Below, one piece after another: positions 44,801 to 54,127 of a stretch of 64,000 nt of DNA; the first letter of the stretch is position 1; every line of letters starts with the position of its first letter. The stretch comes from Bacteroidia bacterium (GTDB taxonomy: Bacteria > Bacteroidota > Bacteroidia > Chitinophagales > Chitinophagaceae): NCBI GenBank assembly GCA_030427635.1, contig JAUIBA010000010.1, positions 1-64,000 of the forward strand, written 5' to 3'. Under the pieces are notes generated by a model. It was given only the letters and a program-made list of their open reading frames with translations. It was not told where the DNA came from and did not search any database. The position numbers were made by a program, and so were the translations under genes.

Positions 44801-46510
44801 AGGGATGGCTACCAGGATGTTTATGTTTCATCAGCCGCAGGAGCGCCTAATTGTCTTTACCGTAATAATGGTGGCAGTAATCACTGGATGAGCATACGTC
44901 TGGTGGGTACAGCATCTAACAAAAATGGTATAGGCGCTTCCGTGTCACTGAAATGTACCGGCCCGGCAGGTGCTTTCTGGCAAACCCGGCAGGTAGGTAC
45001 AACCGCAGGCATAGGTGCACAAAGTATGTGCTATGCCGTTTTTGGAATGGGTACTGCATCCATTGCCGACTCTGTTATAGTACGTTGGCCATCAGGTATG
45101 GTACAGGTTGTTACAGCCCAGTCTGCCGACCAGTTTCTACAGCTTACAGAACCTTCATCAAGTCTTGTAAGCGGGAAGGTATTTGTAGATGCAGATTCGG
45201 ATTGTAGTTATGATGCTGGTGAGACTGGTATTGCAAATGTCCGGTTGCATATAATGCCGGGAGATATATTGGTAAATACAGACAACTCTGGTAATTATTC
45301 AGTAAGGCTACCTCTGGGTACGTACACAATTGAGCGGGTTGCTACTGCTATGTGGGGCTCTTATTGTAGTAGTACATATACGGTTACAGTAAGCGTATTG
45401 AATAGCGTTTATCCTGGCAATGACTTTGCCTGCTATGCAGCGGTACCAGGTGCAAACATGTCAGTTAATACCGGTGCGGCCGTATTCAGGCGGGGTTTTA
45501 AAAATGATATGCTGCTGTCATACGCTAACAGTGGTGCTTATACAGCGTCTGGAGTGTCAGTTGCACTTACTTTTCCCGCAGGTGTTGTACCCTCATCTGC
45601 ACAGCCGGCATGGTCTTCTGTAGCCGGTAATACCTATTACTGGGCTGCAGGTGATGTAGTGCCTGGCGGGAATGGCGCTATCAGGATAAAACAGGTTATC
45701 CCTCTGTCATACGCTATAGGAGATACACTGGCATATACGGCACAGGTAACTACCGAAACCACAGATAATAATGTGGCAGACGACACCTATTACTACGCCC
45801 GAGGCATTATGGGAGCCATAGACCCCAATCAGATAACTGTTCTGCCACAGGGCGAAGGTGAGAAAGGATATGTAACAGACTCTCAGGTGTTGCATTATAC
45901 AGTAGAGTTTGAGAACCTGGGTACCTATGAGGCTGCTATGGTCAGTATCTCTGATACATTGCCTGAAGGGCTGGAGACCGCTACTTTTCAGATGGAGCAT
46001 GCCAGCCATTCCTGCCATTTTCAGCTGCAGGATGGTAAGCTTTCAGTAGTATTTGAAGACATTCATTTACCCTGTCGTCGCGATGACTCTGATAATTGTA
46101 CCGGCTTTGTGACATTCAGTGTTATGCCTCGTGATGGTATATTCCCCGATACCCGTATACCTAACAGTGCCGATATTATTTTTGATTATGAGGTGCCGGT
46201 TAATACAGGGAGAGTACTTAATACAATATACCCTGAAAGCCTGCTTGCACAGCGGAACAGACTTTTTGTTTATCCTAATCCGGTAGTGAGATCCTGCACT
46301 ATTTCAGCTAAGGATTATATAAGTGGCATAGTGCTCACCCGGGCTATGCTTTTGGATATAAACGGCAGGGTACAGGCAGATTGGGTGGTTTCAGGTACAG
46401 TACCTGAAATTACCATCAGTAATGCCCTGAAGCAAGGTAATTATGTATTAAAAGCCTATGACATCAATGGCAGGGAATATATGGCGTTAATATCCCTGCA
46501 GCGGCCATAG
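41840..46510 (+). CDS. Large secreted T9SS protein with VCBS/FG-GAP and UnbV domains
   Basis: A 1556-aa protein. Signal peptide about residues 1-23 (ending ANA). Residues about 25-480 resemble an IgGFc-binding N-terminal domain. From about 640 to 990, six Asp-rich repeats (DYDNDG.VD.F) are VCBS/FG-GAP calcium-binding blades. About 1015-1100 is an ASPIC/UnbV domain (GIGASVSLK, VRWPSG). About 1109-1187 is an SdrD-B-like domain, followed by DUF11/DUF7619-like domains to about 1463 and a type A T9SS sorting domain (about 1474-1556, VYPNPV start). It should be exported by type IX secretion and attached to the surface. It lies 45 bp after the WecA-like gene, so may bind the polymer (inference). Confidence 0.85.
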   Translation: MKNLEKLFLSILVGIFAFTQANATGEPSTYFNIYVPPSNVSMGRDVCLIVTALYDSTTFTITDDGADGDTDDTKTGMLMQGQSYVLFIRNNGVNDDAPHSGESATKNDGDYFIITSDKLVFASQATSSDWQHDWVSSFNKSSKGQKFIVYSNATSSSANDINVFAYEDSTEVVVRKISTVPLLGQGYTNVNLASDQIVLQQWLNVGQDLIYSNSGGRNILQSGCTYMIESNKPVTVQYGALYQNERDGGGYVPSSNGSSSGDLFYFAVPYQASNEQEVRIVSWDDGNTVYLERYNAGTWVSVTTFTGVDRFKPVQWVGATAGQTFATVFRVRCTEGKRVSVFEANWLETGSPATSDIATMVSSENGTSSGNDFVVYMPPPSNQNNMTNPFTGLKLSQSTHAYVYASDSTVVTVTDCYTAGVDLNRTYTIPAGRYADVNLTMSQWQSIYNGTGSVAGGAERPYLFMHATKPVSVMVANTNDNWLMYFGSSLPQSYRQTSVGSASVAQPGDTVTVTTSVEIGGGSTVTGVNVSTTVTEGATPVSSVFTDATSGTSVSGTMTVTDGEGTTISYSGISSLDSSHNYALTTSIVMNAIGTDETAITNYDIVSVETAISGTVNGSYQQSSSSVGIANRSANTSNYHFSQVTTGAIVTDAVNSWNSCWTDINGDYYPDLLSCSYNNSQPNYMYQNNGNGTFTRVYKGDITAAKTVSSISGVFADLDNDGVDECITSNNLDKATFVFKKNASGNYNKISAGALSTNIGYGQTVNVVDYDNDGLVDVFIAEYFPSNVCRLYHNDGSCQFSRVNTSEISKIANYTIGSTWADYDNDGLPDLFIPVGGTVSNPLSKTNLLYHNDGGGRFTRITTGTVVTDEGNATASAWGDYDNDGYVDLFVSNASMQHNCLYHNNGNGTFTKVDTGAIVNTPGNWHGCSWVDYDNDGLLDMYVLSNDSTTGKRLYHNEGGGYFRNEGNEILCAKKNKTMSAIWADYNRDGYQDVYVSSAAGAPNCLYRNNGGSNHWMSIRLVGTASNKNGIGASVSLKCTGPAGAFWQTRQVGTTAGIGAQSMCYAVFGMGTASIADSVIVRWPSGMVQVVTAQSADQFLQLTEPSSSLVSGKVFVDADSDCSYDAGETGIANVRLHIMPGDILVNTDNSGNYSVRLPLGTYTIERVATAMWGSYCSSTYTVTVSVLNSVYPGNDFACYAAVPGANMSVNTGAAVFRRGFKNDMLLSYANSGAYTASGVSVALTFPAGVVPSSAQPAWSSVAGNTYYWAAGDVVPGGNGAIRIKQVIPLSYAIGDTLAYTAQVTTETTDNNVADDTYYYARGIMGAIDPNQITVLPQGEGEKGYVTDSQVLHYTVEFENLGTYEAAMVSISDTLPEGLETATFQMEHASHSCHFQLQDGKLSVVFEDIHLPCRRDDSDNCTGFVTFSVMPRDGIFPDTRIPNSADIIFDYEVPVNTGRVLNTIYPESLLAQRNRLFVYPNPVVRSCTISAKDYISGIVLTRAMLLDINGRVQADWVVSGTVPEITISNALKQGNYVLKAYDINGREYMALISLQRP

Positions 46511-46535
46511 GTGGCTATATACGTGTGTATATGGG

Positions 46536-46557
46536 GCCGCTTCTTTTCAGAGGCGGC
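46536..46557 (+). terminator. Probable intrinsic terminator
   Basis: GCCGCTTCT-TTTC-AGAGGCGGC (one G-T pair) followed by tgccgttttt, 26 bp after the T9SS gene stop. Likely end of the exopolysaccharide transcript. Confidence 0.55.
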
Positions 46558-46589
46558 TGCCGTTTTTAGAATATCATATAAATGCTTTC

Positions 46590-48230
46590 ATGAAATATCA
46601 GATGCCAGGTAGTAATTACCCCTATCGTATAGTACTACTTTTTACAATTGCCGGGTTTTGTTACATCTGCATGGCAGAAAAGCTGGCCATATGGTTGGCC
46701 GGTAGTGATAGTACACAGCTTGCCGTTTACCAGACGTGGACAGGGCTGGCTTTTATATTATTAACTGCAGTGCTTTTACTGTTGCTTATGAGACATAGCA
46801 TGCATATTAGTACTCGTTATTATCAGGCTATGTTGGATGCACAGATAAAGAGTGAAGCGTTAATAAAGTCTTCAGAAGAGAAGTATATGACACTTTTCAA
46901 CTGTAGCCCTCTGGCTAAGTGGATTGTAGATTCTGAGTCAGAGGCATTTATACTGGAAAACGATGTGGCATGCTCTTTACTGGGGTATAGAAGAGACGAA
47001 TATGCAGGTATGTCTTTTCGTGACATTTGTCATACAGATGATGTGGATATATCAGAGCGCCTTTTTAATGAACCATGCACTGTTGATTGTTGTACATCTT
47101 CCTGGGTAGTCAGGATAGTAGGCAAAGGTGGCAGGCAGTTCCTGATGCGTTTGGATAATGTATGCATTAACGTAGATGGGCGTAATGCCCGCCTTATACA
47201 GGCTGTTGACATTACTGAAGAGATGGTAACACAGCAGCAGCTTATGAGGGCAAATGAACGCCTGCGCGCAGCAAGTGAGATATCAGGGCTGGGTTATTGG
47301 ATCAGGGAGCCAGATGCTGGTACCATATATTGGTCTCCGGAACTATACAGGATATTTGATGTTGACCCTGACTCTTTTGTGCCGGAAGAACAGCAGATTT
47401 TTGCTATGTTTCACCCTGATGACCGTGTAGCGCTGTTAAGGGATTTTCAGCAGTATTTTTCGGGTAGCAAGATAAAAGATGCAGAACGGAGAATTATTAC
47501 CAGGAATGGCCGGCATAAATGGATATATGAGCGGATTCAGATTGTAAAAGATACGGATGGTAATGTACAGTCTGTAGAAGGGATAGTACTTGATATTACA
47601 CGTAGAAAGCAGACAGAGCAAAGGCTGAATGAAAGTAATCAGCGGCTGCGCATGGTAATGAAGGCTACAGTAGAGGCTATACTTGACTGGGAAATACCAG
47701 CAAAGAAAGTATATCTTGGAAATGGGTTCAGGCAGTATTTTGGCTATGAAAACTATGAATTGGACTATCGCATATGGATTGATAATATCTACAAGCCGGA
47801 TAGGAAGCGTGTGCTGGCAGAATTAAAGAAGGTGCTGGCAGACAAAAATGCAGAGCATTTCGCCACGTCATACCGGTTTTTAAAAGCAGATGGCAGTGTA
47901 GCATGGGTACAGCATCAGGGTGTATGCCAGCGGGATGGGAATGGGAGTCCTTTACGGGTAGTAAGTGCTATGATAGACACTACAGCATCGAAGGAGTATA
48001 TGAGAAAGATAGAGCTGCAGAATGCAGCATTGCGTGATATTACTTTTATTCAGTCTCATGTAGTGCGGGCACCATTAGCTACCCTGATGGGCTTGGTTTC
48101 TTTGCTTAAAGAGGAGGCTGGTATCTCTGCTGAATGCAAAGATTTGATAGCAGGAATAGGGGAGACTGCGCAGAAACTAGACGATGTAATCCATACCATT
48201 GTCCGCAAGGCCGAGGCTATCGACGAATAA
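46590..48230 (+). CDS. Membrane PAS protein with HisKA-like tail and no ATPase
   Basis: A 546-aa protein. Two membrane segments (about residues 10-30 and 45-68) are followed by three PAS domains (about 90-205, 215-335, 345-465). The last 80 residues look like a dimerisation/phosphoacceptor region with H in FIQSHVVRAPLATLMGLVSLL. No HATPase domain follows; the gene ends at a natural stop 25 bp before a good terminator. It may receive phosphate from another kinase or act without it. Such PAS proteins are common in this phylum. Confidence 0.8.
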   Translation: MKYQMPGSNYPYRIVLLFTIAGFCYICMAEKLAIWLAGSDSTQLAVYQTWTGLAFILLTAVLLLLLMRHSMHISTRYYQAMLDAQIKSEALIKSSEEKYMTLFNCSPLAKWIVDSESEAFILENDVACSLLGYRRDEYAGMSFRDICHTDDVDISERLFNEPCTVDCCTSSWVVRIVGKGGRQFLMRLDNVCINVDGRNARLIQAVDITEEMVTQQQLMRANERLRAASEISGLGYWIREPDAGTIYWSPELYRIFDVDPDSFVPEEQQIFAMFHPDDRVALLRDFQQYFSGSKIKDAERRIITRNGRHKWIYERIQIVKDTDGNVQSVEGIVLDITRRKQTEQRLNESNQRLRMVMKATVEAILDWEIPAKKVYLGNGFRQYFGYENYELDYRIWIDNIYKPDRKRVLAELKKVLADKNAEHFATSYRFLKADGSVAWVQHQGVCQRDGNGSPLRVVSAMIDTTASKEYMRKIELQNAALRDITFIQSHVVRAPLATLMGLVSLLKEEAGISAECKDLIAGIGETAQKLDDVIHTIVRKAEAIDE

Positions 48231-48254
48231 ATACTGGTATAGGTTTACAGCAAA

Positions 48255-48286
48255 ATTAAAGCCCACCTTAAAAGGCGGGCTTTAAT
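48255..48286. terminator. Bidirectional intrinsic terminator
   Basis: ATTAAAGCCCACC-TTAAAA-GGCGGGCTTTAAT, a 13-bp stem with one mismatch and T-rich tails on both sides, between the convergent PAS gene and the rplL operon. Confidence 0.85.
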
Positions 48287-48310
48287 TTTATTAGTTACAA
48301 TACTGACAGA

Positions 48311-48685
48311 TTAAGCGAGCTCAACTTCAGCACCTGCTTCTTTCAGCTTGTTAGCTATATCTTCAGCTTCAGCTTTGCTTACGCCTTCTTTTATGTTCTT
48401 AGGAGCGCCGTCAACGAGTTCTTTCGCTTCTTTCAGACCCAGACCAGTCAGGTCTTTAACGATCTTCACAACGTTCAGTTTAGAAGCGCCTGCGCTCTTC
48501 AGAACTACGTCGAATGAAGTCTTCTCAGCAGCAGCAGGAGCGTCGCCACCTGCACCACCTGCTACTACTACTGCAGCAGCTGCTGGCTCGATGCCATATT
48601 CAGTCTTCATGAAGTCTGCCAGTTCCTGTACTTCTTTTACGGTAAGGCCTACCAGTTGTTCGGCCAATGCTTTAATGTCTGCCAT
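48311..48685 (-). CDS. rplL: 50S ribosomal protein L7/L12
   Basis: A 124-aa L7/L12. N-terminal dimerisation region ([26 protein letters not shown]), Ala/Gly-rich hinge (about residues 37-53) and C-terminal factor-binding domain ([36 protein letters not shown]). It forms the stalk that recruits translation factors. It is the last gene of the rplKAJL operon; a terminator, not rpoB, follows. Confidence 0.97.
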   Translation of the reverse strand: MADIKALAEQLVGLTVKEVQELADFMKTEYGIEPAAAAVVVAGGAGGDAPAAAEKTSFDVVLKSAGASKLNVVKIVKDLTGLGLKEAKELVDGAPKNIKEGVSKAEAEDIANKLKEAGAEVELA

Positions 48686-48840
48686 TTTTATGGTTTTTTG
48701 TTAGTTTTAAAAATTGTGTTACTTAAATATATATTGACCTGGAAGCCATATTAATGTGGGAATGTGATTTAATTTAAATCCAATTCCCGGTTTGCACCTG
48801 CCATGTGTCGTAAAACGTCATAGCCGGGCAGTACAGCATA

Positions 48841-49365
48841 CTATGCTTCTGCTGCTGGTGCTTCTGCGCCTTCTTTGCTCTCGTGGTGGTGCAGCAGGGC
48901 AGCCAGTACACGTTTTGCAGGAGACTGCAGGAGACCGATAACTTCGCCGATGAGCTCGTTCTTCGTTTTGATTTTAACGAGAGCTTCCAGCTGATTGTCA
49001 CCTACGAATACGTCAGTGTCTATCAGTGCAGCTTTCAGCACTGGCTTATCTGTATTGCCTTCTTTGCGGAAGGAAGACAGAATCAGCGCTGGCTCTTTTG
49101 GCGACTCAGAGAACATGAGGGCAGTAACACCGTGCAGTGATTCATAAACGCCATCATATTTGTTATCGTTAAAGCTTTCGAGCGCCTTGCGGATGAGGGT
49201 GTTTTTAGCCACCTTCATTTCCACATTCTTCTCAAAGCACAGCCTGCGGAGCTTGCTCACCTGTTCTACCGTAAGTGATTCGGTATTGGTGATGTAAAAA
49301 TTATTGTACTGGGCAAATTTGCCTTTCAGTACTTCTATTGCTTCGTTTTTCTGAGCAGGTGTCAT
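48841..49365 (-). CDS. rplJ: 50S ribosomal protein L10
   Basis: A 174-aa L10 starting at the ATG at 49365 (MTPAQKNEAIEVLKGKF), which gives the usual length; the longer frame adds 10 leader-encoded residues. It anchors L7/L12 dimers to the ribosome. The 102-bp spacer from rplA (49366-49467) is where an L10 leader RNA would lie, but I could not fold it with confidence. rplL follows after 155 bp. Confidence 0.95.
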   Translation of the reverse strand: MTPAQKNEAIEVLKGKFAQYNNFYITNTESLTVEQVSKLRRLCFEKNVEMKVAKNTLIRKALESFNDNKYDGVYESLHGVTALMFSESPKEPALILSSFRKEGNTDKPVLKAALIDTDVFVGDNQLEALVKIKTKNELIGEVIGLLQSPAKRVLAALLHHHESKEGAEAPAAEA

Positions 49366-49467
49366 TTTGTTTAATTTGACAATTTGGCCATTCACCTCTA
49401 TTCAGGTAAACTTTCAAACGAGTTATTTAAATTTTTGTCTTTCCGGCGCGTATCGCCATTTTGTTTA

Positions 49468-50154
49468 TTATACGCTTTTAGGGTCTATTGCCAGACCTGG
49501 ACTCATGGTAGCAGCCATGCTGATGCCTTTCAGGTAAGTACCTTTGGCAGTAGCTGGCTTCATACGTACCAGTGTGTTAATGAGTTCCTGAGCGTTTTCA
49601 GCAATCTTGTTCGGCTCGAAAGATACACGACCGATAGAAGCATGAATGATACCGGCTTTGTCTATCTTAAACGCAATTTTACCGCCCTTTACATCCGTTA
49701 CAGCTGCTGCTACATCGTTAGTAACAGTACCTGTTTTAGGGTTTGGCATGAGGTTACGTGGACCAAGTATTTTACCCAGACGGCCTATTTTAGGCATTAC
49801 TGATGGTGTAGCTACGATTACGTCCACATCTGTCCAGCCACCTTCTATTTTCTGTACAAACTCGTCCAGACCTACATAGTCAGCGCCTGCACCTTTTGCT
49901 TCTGCTTCCTTGTCAGGAGTGCAGAGTACCAGTACACGCTTTGTTTTACCGGTACCGTGAGGCAGGCTCACTGTACCACGTATAGCCTGATCGGCTTTCT
50001 TTGGGTCCACACCCAGACGGATGTGCATATCCACAGAGCTGTCAAACTTAGTGAGATTGATGCTCTTTACTATATCGGCAGCTTCTGCCAGAGTATATAC
50101 TTTATTTTTTTCAAGTTTAGCTTCTACAGCTTTCCTTTTCTTGGTAAGTGCCAT
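49468..50154 (-). CDS. rplA: 50S ribosomal protein L1
   Basis: A 228-aa L1. Conserved regions: [17 protein letters not shown] [32 protein letters not shown] and [22 protein letters not shown]. It binds the L1 stalk of 23S rRNA and usually represses its own operon. It follows rplK by 50 bp. Confidence 0.97.
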   Translation of the reverse strand: MALTKKRKAVEAKLEKNKVYTLAEAADIVKSINLTKFDSSVDMHIRLGVDPKKADQAIRGTVSLPHGTGKTKRVLVLCTPDKEAEAKGAGADYVGLDEFVQKIEGGWTDVDVIVATPSVMPKIGRLGKILGPRNLMPNPKTGTVTNDVAAAVTDVKGGKIAFKIDKAGIIHASIGRVSFEPNKIAENAQELINTLVRMKPATAKGTYLKGISMAATMSPGLAIDPKSV

Positions 50155-50204
50155 TTTTGATTCTTTTGAATAAGGTAAAAAATACTGTTATCAGGTGGCA
50201 ACCA

Positions 50205-50657
50205 TTATTTAACAGTGATGCCTTCGGGTGCTGTACCTTCTACTGTAAAGCCCATGCTGCGAGCAGTACCTGCTACCATGCTCATGGCACTGGTGAGGGT
50301 AAAGCAGTTAAGATCAGCCATTTTGTCTTTGGCTATTTCTTCTACCTGAGCCCATGTTACCTTACCTACTTTCTGGCGGTTTGGTTCTTTAGAACCTTTA
50401 GACTGCTTAGCCAGCTCCATCAGCTGCACAGCGGCAGGAGGAGTTTTGATAACGAAGTCAAATGACTTGTCGGTGTAAACAGTAAGTGTTACGGGGAGTA
50501 CTTTGCCTATTTTGTCCTGCGTACGGGCATTGAACTGCTTGCAGAACTCCATAATGTTGACGCCTTTAGAGCCGAGCGCCGGGCCGATAGGAGGTGCAGG
50601 ATTTGCCTGACCGCCTTTTACCTGCAGTTTTACAAAACCGCTGATTTCTTTAGCCAT
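50205..50657 (-). CDS. rplK: 50S ribosomal protein L11
   Basis: A 150-aa L11, beginning [29 protein letters not shown], with the C-terminal rRNA-binding domain ([29 protein letters not shown]). First gene of the operon here. Genes that usually precede it in this phylum (nusG, secE) are not found within the window. Confidence 0.97.
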   Translation of the reverse strand: MAKEISGFVKLQVKGGQANPAPPIGPALGSKGVNIMEFCKQFNARTQDKIGKVLPVTLTVYTDKSFDFVIKTPPAAVQLMELAKQSKGSKEPNRQKVGKVTWAQVEEIAKDKMADLNCFTLTSAMSMVAGTARSMGFTVEGTAPEGITVK

Positions 50658-51282
50658 TTACTAAATGTTTTTGGTGTTAACGAATTTTTCCGTCCGCGGC
50701 GGGTACTGTTGTGCCTGCCGGTTCGGGAGATATTCTCCCAATGCAATCTTATCAAAAGAGCAAAATGAGAAATTTGGAGTGCAAAGGTATGGTGAAAAAA
50801 CAAAGGTAAAAAATAAAAAGACGAAAAATTTTATGTTTGTTCCAATGCCTACCTGCCAGCACCAAATTTATTACCCCCTCAAATGAAAAACAAAGCTGGC
50901 TTTTGCGCGACGTGCAGATTATTAATTATACCTCATTTGCACCGTATTACACCCCATGGGCTTAGTTCTTTATAATAGTTGGTATGTACACCAGCATTTT
51001 CATTGATCCTATGGTTTACAATAGGATAGTGTGGACGTTTGCAGTTATGGTAATTCTACAGCAAGGCTTTACTGTTCAGTAGCACGTGGCATATCCTTAC
51101 CCGGGATTTTGTGTGCGGCTTTTGCAATGGTATTCATATTGTGGCACTTCTGCTTTTGGGTATATTGCCGTATGTGGTAGTATAGTGTAGCTATCAGCTG
51201 TCTGATTCTATTTTTAGGGATAGCTTTCCCGGTAATTTGTTTCTATCTTACACATAGTTGCCAACGATAAAATATATTCTTC
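50658..51282. other. 625-bp intergenic region, promoter of rplK operon
   Basis: On the minus strand TACCTTTG occurs twice (50782-50789 and 50801-50808), each matching TAnnTTTG and 125-150 bp before rplK; either could be its promoter. A 7-bp-arm dyad ATCCTAT...ATAGGAT is at 51006-51027. No gene or RNA is recognised in the rest. Confidence 0.4.
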
Positions 51283-52062
51283 ATGGCTCAGCGTATATTA
51301 TTCGGCTTTTGGGTAGTACTCACGATATTTTGTGAGCAACCGTGTTATGCACAGAATAGTGTGGTGGATAGTTTGTTTGCCAGGTTCAGGGAGGATATAC
51401 TGGCTGAAATGTACATGCATAACGGCAGGATAGTATGGGACAATGAGACAAGGGAGAGTTACTATACGCTACTATCCATTTGCACAGCAGAGGACCTGCT
51501 AAGGTATGTGGACGATTCAGTACCAGCGGTACGCGCAAAGATTTTTTCCGGGCTGGCTGAAAAGACAACCGATAATATGCTACTCAGAAATATTACAGAT
51601 CGTCACAAGAATGATACTATTGAGGTAACTTATGCTATAACTGATGTTGTTGTCGAGCGTTCTGTGATTGGATACATGGAGGAATATGTAAACTGGCATG
51701 CAAATAAGCAAGTAAAATATAGGGATTGGGGTAAACTAGCGGCGAATGCCAGAAAGGAACGTTTTACATTGATACGAGGAGCGCACCACGGAATTATCCA
51801 CAAAGATACCCTACTTGTTACTAATAGCCTGCAGAGTCCAATTGGGAGACTCAGAATTATCTCTTTCACGCTGTCCACTTTGGCGGCCGATGGCTCTGTA
51901 GATGAGTTTAGATCAGAGGATGACAGACTGACGTCTCAGATGAAAGCCCGCTTAAGTAGGTTGTGGTCTGGTGACCGTTTATTTATTGATGAAATAAAAG
52001 CATTGGATACTACTGATGGTGCAGTAAGGATACTAATGTCTGGTGTATTCAGGGTAAAGTAG
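51283..52062 (+). CDS. Secreted protein with GldM C-terminal-like domain
   Basis: A 259-aa protein with a signal peptide (cleavage after YAQ, about residue 24). The last ~90 residues (RLRIISFTLSTLAADGSVDEF, DRLTSQMKARLSRLWSGDRLFIDEI, DGAVRILMSGVFRVK) resemble the C-terminal domain of gliding/T9SS protein GldM: LT.QM, G..+.I..I, DG..R.L. The N-terminal part (about 25-160) is unrecognised. It stands alone. A role near the cell envelope is likely; the GldM link is a recognition by pattern. Confidence 0.55.
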   Translation: MAQRILFGFWVVLTIFCEQPCYAQNSVVDSLFARFREDILAEMYMHNGRIVWDNETRESYYTLLSICTAEDLLRYVDDSVPAVRAKIFSGLAEKTTDNMLLRNITDRHKNDTIEVTYAITDVVVERSVIGYMEEYVNWHANKQVKYRDWGKLAANARKERFTLIRGAHHGIIHKDTLLVTNSLQSPIGRLRIISFTLSTLAADGSVDEFRSEDDRLTSQMKARLSRLWSGDRLFIDEIKALDTTDGAVRILMSGVFRVK

Positions 52063-52298
52063 GTGGTGAGAGGTTAGTGGAGACACTACCTTACCATGAA
52101 CATATTCATGAAGGTACAGATAAGTGGACGTTTATGGAACAGTACTGGCTGAGAAATGCTGGGCGGTTTGAGTGGCAAAGTAAAGTCAGGCGTTAGCTGA
52201 CTTGTGGCTGGTGACAGGGACGCTAACAATGCCGGGAAGAAGGCGGCGGGTTTTATACACTACTTTTGCCATTGTATAGCAGCCATCAAGCGGTATAA

Positions 52299-53978
52299 AT
52301 GAATGACCATCCCAGAATAAACTGGTTCGACGAAGAAACGCTCAGTAACATACCATTGCCACAGCGGTTTACCTTTCCTTTTTATTACAGACCGCATCCG
52401 CTGGCTGTAGCGGCAGCTACCCATGTGCAGCAATATCTTGAGGCGCAAACCGATCTGCAACACAACTTTGGCCTTACAAACGACCCGACTGGAACGCCCA
52501 AAGGCAAAATGTTTGGGGTCCTGGTCGTGAGCGACAGTGCCGGACGGGTGGGGTATCTGTCGGCATTTTCGGGCAAGCTGGCGGGTACCAACTATCATCC
52601 CCGCTTTGTGCCTCCTGTTTTTGATATGCTTACCGAGGGTAGTTTTTTTCTCAGGGAGCAGGAGGTAATAGATGGCATAAACCGGGATATAGAAACCGCA
52701 CTGGCCGATGAGCATTACCTGAGCCTGAAACAACTACTGGATACTGAAACCACAAGGGCGGAGCAGGAAATTTCAGCCCTCAGGCAGGTGCTGAAGGGCA
52801 GCAAAGAAAACCGAAGGCTGCGCCGCGAGGCAAACAATGCATCAGACCCTGCTGCTCATGAGCTGCTGGAGGCAGCACTGGCCAGAGAGAGCAATGACGA
52901 CCGCCGTAGTATGCGTGCGCTAAAAGATGAATGGCAGCAAAAACTGGACCACATCAGGCTCAGGCTGGTACCAATAGATAAACGCATAGAAGCCCTTAAG
53001 CAGGAGCGCGAAGAGCGCTCGGCCGGCCTGCAGGAGCAGCTGTTCAGCCAATACTCGTTTCTCAACAGGTATGGCCAGCGCAAAAGCCTGCATGCTATTT
53101 TTGCCCTTACCGCTTTTGGTCGCCCGCCCGCAGGTGCTGGCGAGTGCGCCACGCCCAGGCTGCTGCAATATGCTTTTGCCCAGGGCTACACTCCACTTGC
53201 CATGGCCGAATTCTGGTGGGGTACATCTCCCGTATCCGAGATACGCCGGCATAAGCAGTATTACCCTGCCTGTACCGGTAAGTGTAAGCCCATACTGGAG
53301 CATATGCTGGAGGGCATAGCCGTAAATGACAATCCATTTCTGCAGCCGGCAGATGACACCATCACACTGCCGGTTGTGTATGATGATGAATACCTTACTG
53401 TAGTAAACAAGCCGGGTGGCCTGCGTTCGGTACCGGGCATAGCCGTTGCCGATTCGGTTTACAGCAGGCTGTTGTCTGCCATGAACGGTGCAGAGCCGCT
53501 CATAGTACACCGGCTGGATATGAGTACATCGGGCCTGATGGTGGTAGCCAAAGCGCCGGAGATACACAAACACCTGCAGCGTCAGTTTCTGCAGCGCACC
53601 GTTGGCAAGCGATACACGGCCTTACTAAGCAGAGCCATAGAGGGCCATGAGGGCTCTATAGACCTGCCATTGATTCCTGACCCGTTCAACCGGCCCCGTC
53701 AGCTTGTGTGTTATGATACCGGTAAGCCCAGCCATACCACGTGGAAGGTAGTGGCCACTACTGCCGATACTACCCGCATACACTTCTGGCCACATACCGG
53801 CCGCACACACCAGCTGCGGGTGCATGCTGCGCATCCGCAGGGGCTTAATGCCCCTATAGTGGGCGATGACCTCTATGGTACCCCCGGTAGCCACCTGCAC
53901 CTGCATGCAGGCCTGCTGGAGTTTGTACACCCCATTACCCGCGAGCGGTTGTGTTTTGAGGTGATGGCGGATTTTTGA
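52299..53978 (+). CDS. RluA-family RNA pseudouridine synthase, long form
   Basis: A 559-aa protein. The C-terminal ~210 residues are the synthase: IVHRLDMSTSGLMVVAK holds the catalytic Asp in HRLD, with FWPHTGRTHQLRVHAAH downstream. The N-terminal ~350 residues include a long coiled coil (about 130-250) and a Cys-containing TGKCKPILEHML stretch. Long Bacteroidota versions of the RluA tRNA-32/23S rRNA-746 type have this layout. It converts uridine to pseudouridine in RNA; the exact site is not predictable. Confidence 0.9.
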   Translation: MNDHPRINWFDEETLSNIPLPQRFTFPFYYRPHPLAVAAATHVQQYLEAQTDLQHNFGLTNDPTGTPKGKMFGVLVVSDSAGRVGYLSAFSGKLAGTNYHPRFVPPVFDMLTEGSFFLREQEVIDGINRDIETALADEHYLSLKQLLDTETTRAEQEISALRQVLKGSKENRRLRREANNASDPAAHELLEAALARESNDDRRSMRALKDEWQQKLDHIRLRLVPIDKRIEALKQEREERSAGLQEQLFSQYSFLNRYGQRKSLHAIFALTAFGRPPAGAGECATPRLLQYAFAQGYTPLAMAEFWWGTSPVSEIRRHKQYYPACTGKCKPILEHMLEGIAVNDNPFLQPADDTITLPVVYDDEYLTVVNKPGGLRSVPGIAVADSVYSRLLSAMNGAEPLIVHRLDMSTSGLMVVAKAPEIHKHLQRQFLQRTVGKRYTALLSRAIEGHEGSIDLPLIPDPFNRPRQLVCYDTGKPSHTTWKVVATTADTTRIHFWPHTGRTHQLRVHAAHPQGLNAPIVGDDLYGTPGSHLHLHAGLLEFVHPITRERLCFEVMADF

Positions 53979-54127
53979 TGAGGTCGTATAATTGATTGGT
54001 GTTTTTTCCAGATGGATAGTGTGCCGGATTGAAGCTGGTGAAAATATATGAGACCAATGTTGAGCTGTGTATATGTGCTGGGACTCAGCCTCGTTTCATT
54101 GGAAAACTTTTTGCTATTTTTATTAGT

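Noticed and set aside
52920-53573. 217-aa minus-strand frame inside the pseudouridine synthase
   Set aside because: Covers the catalytic region of a clear RluA-family gene.
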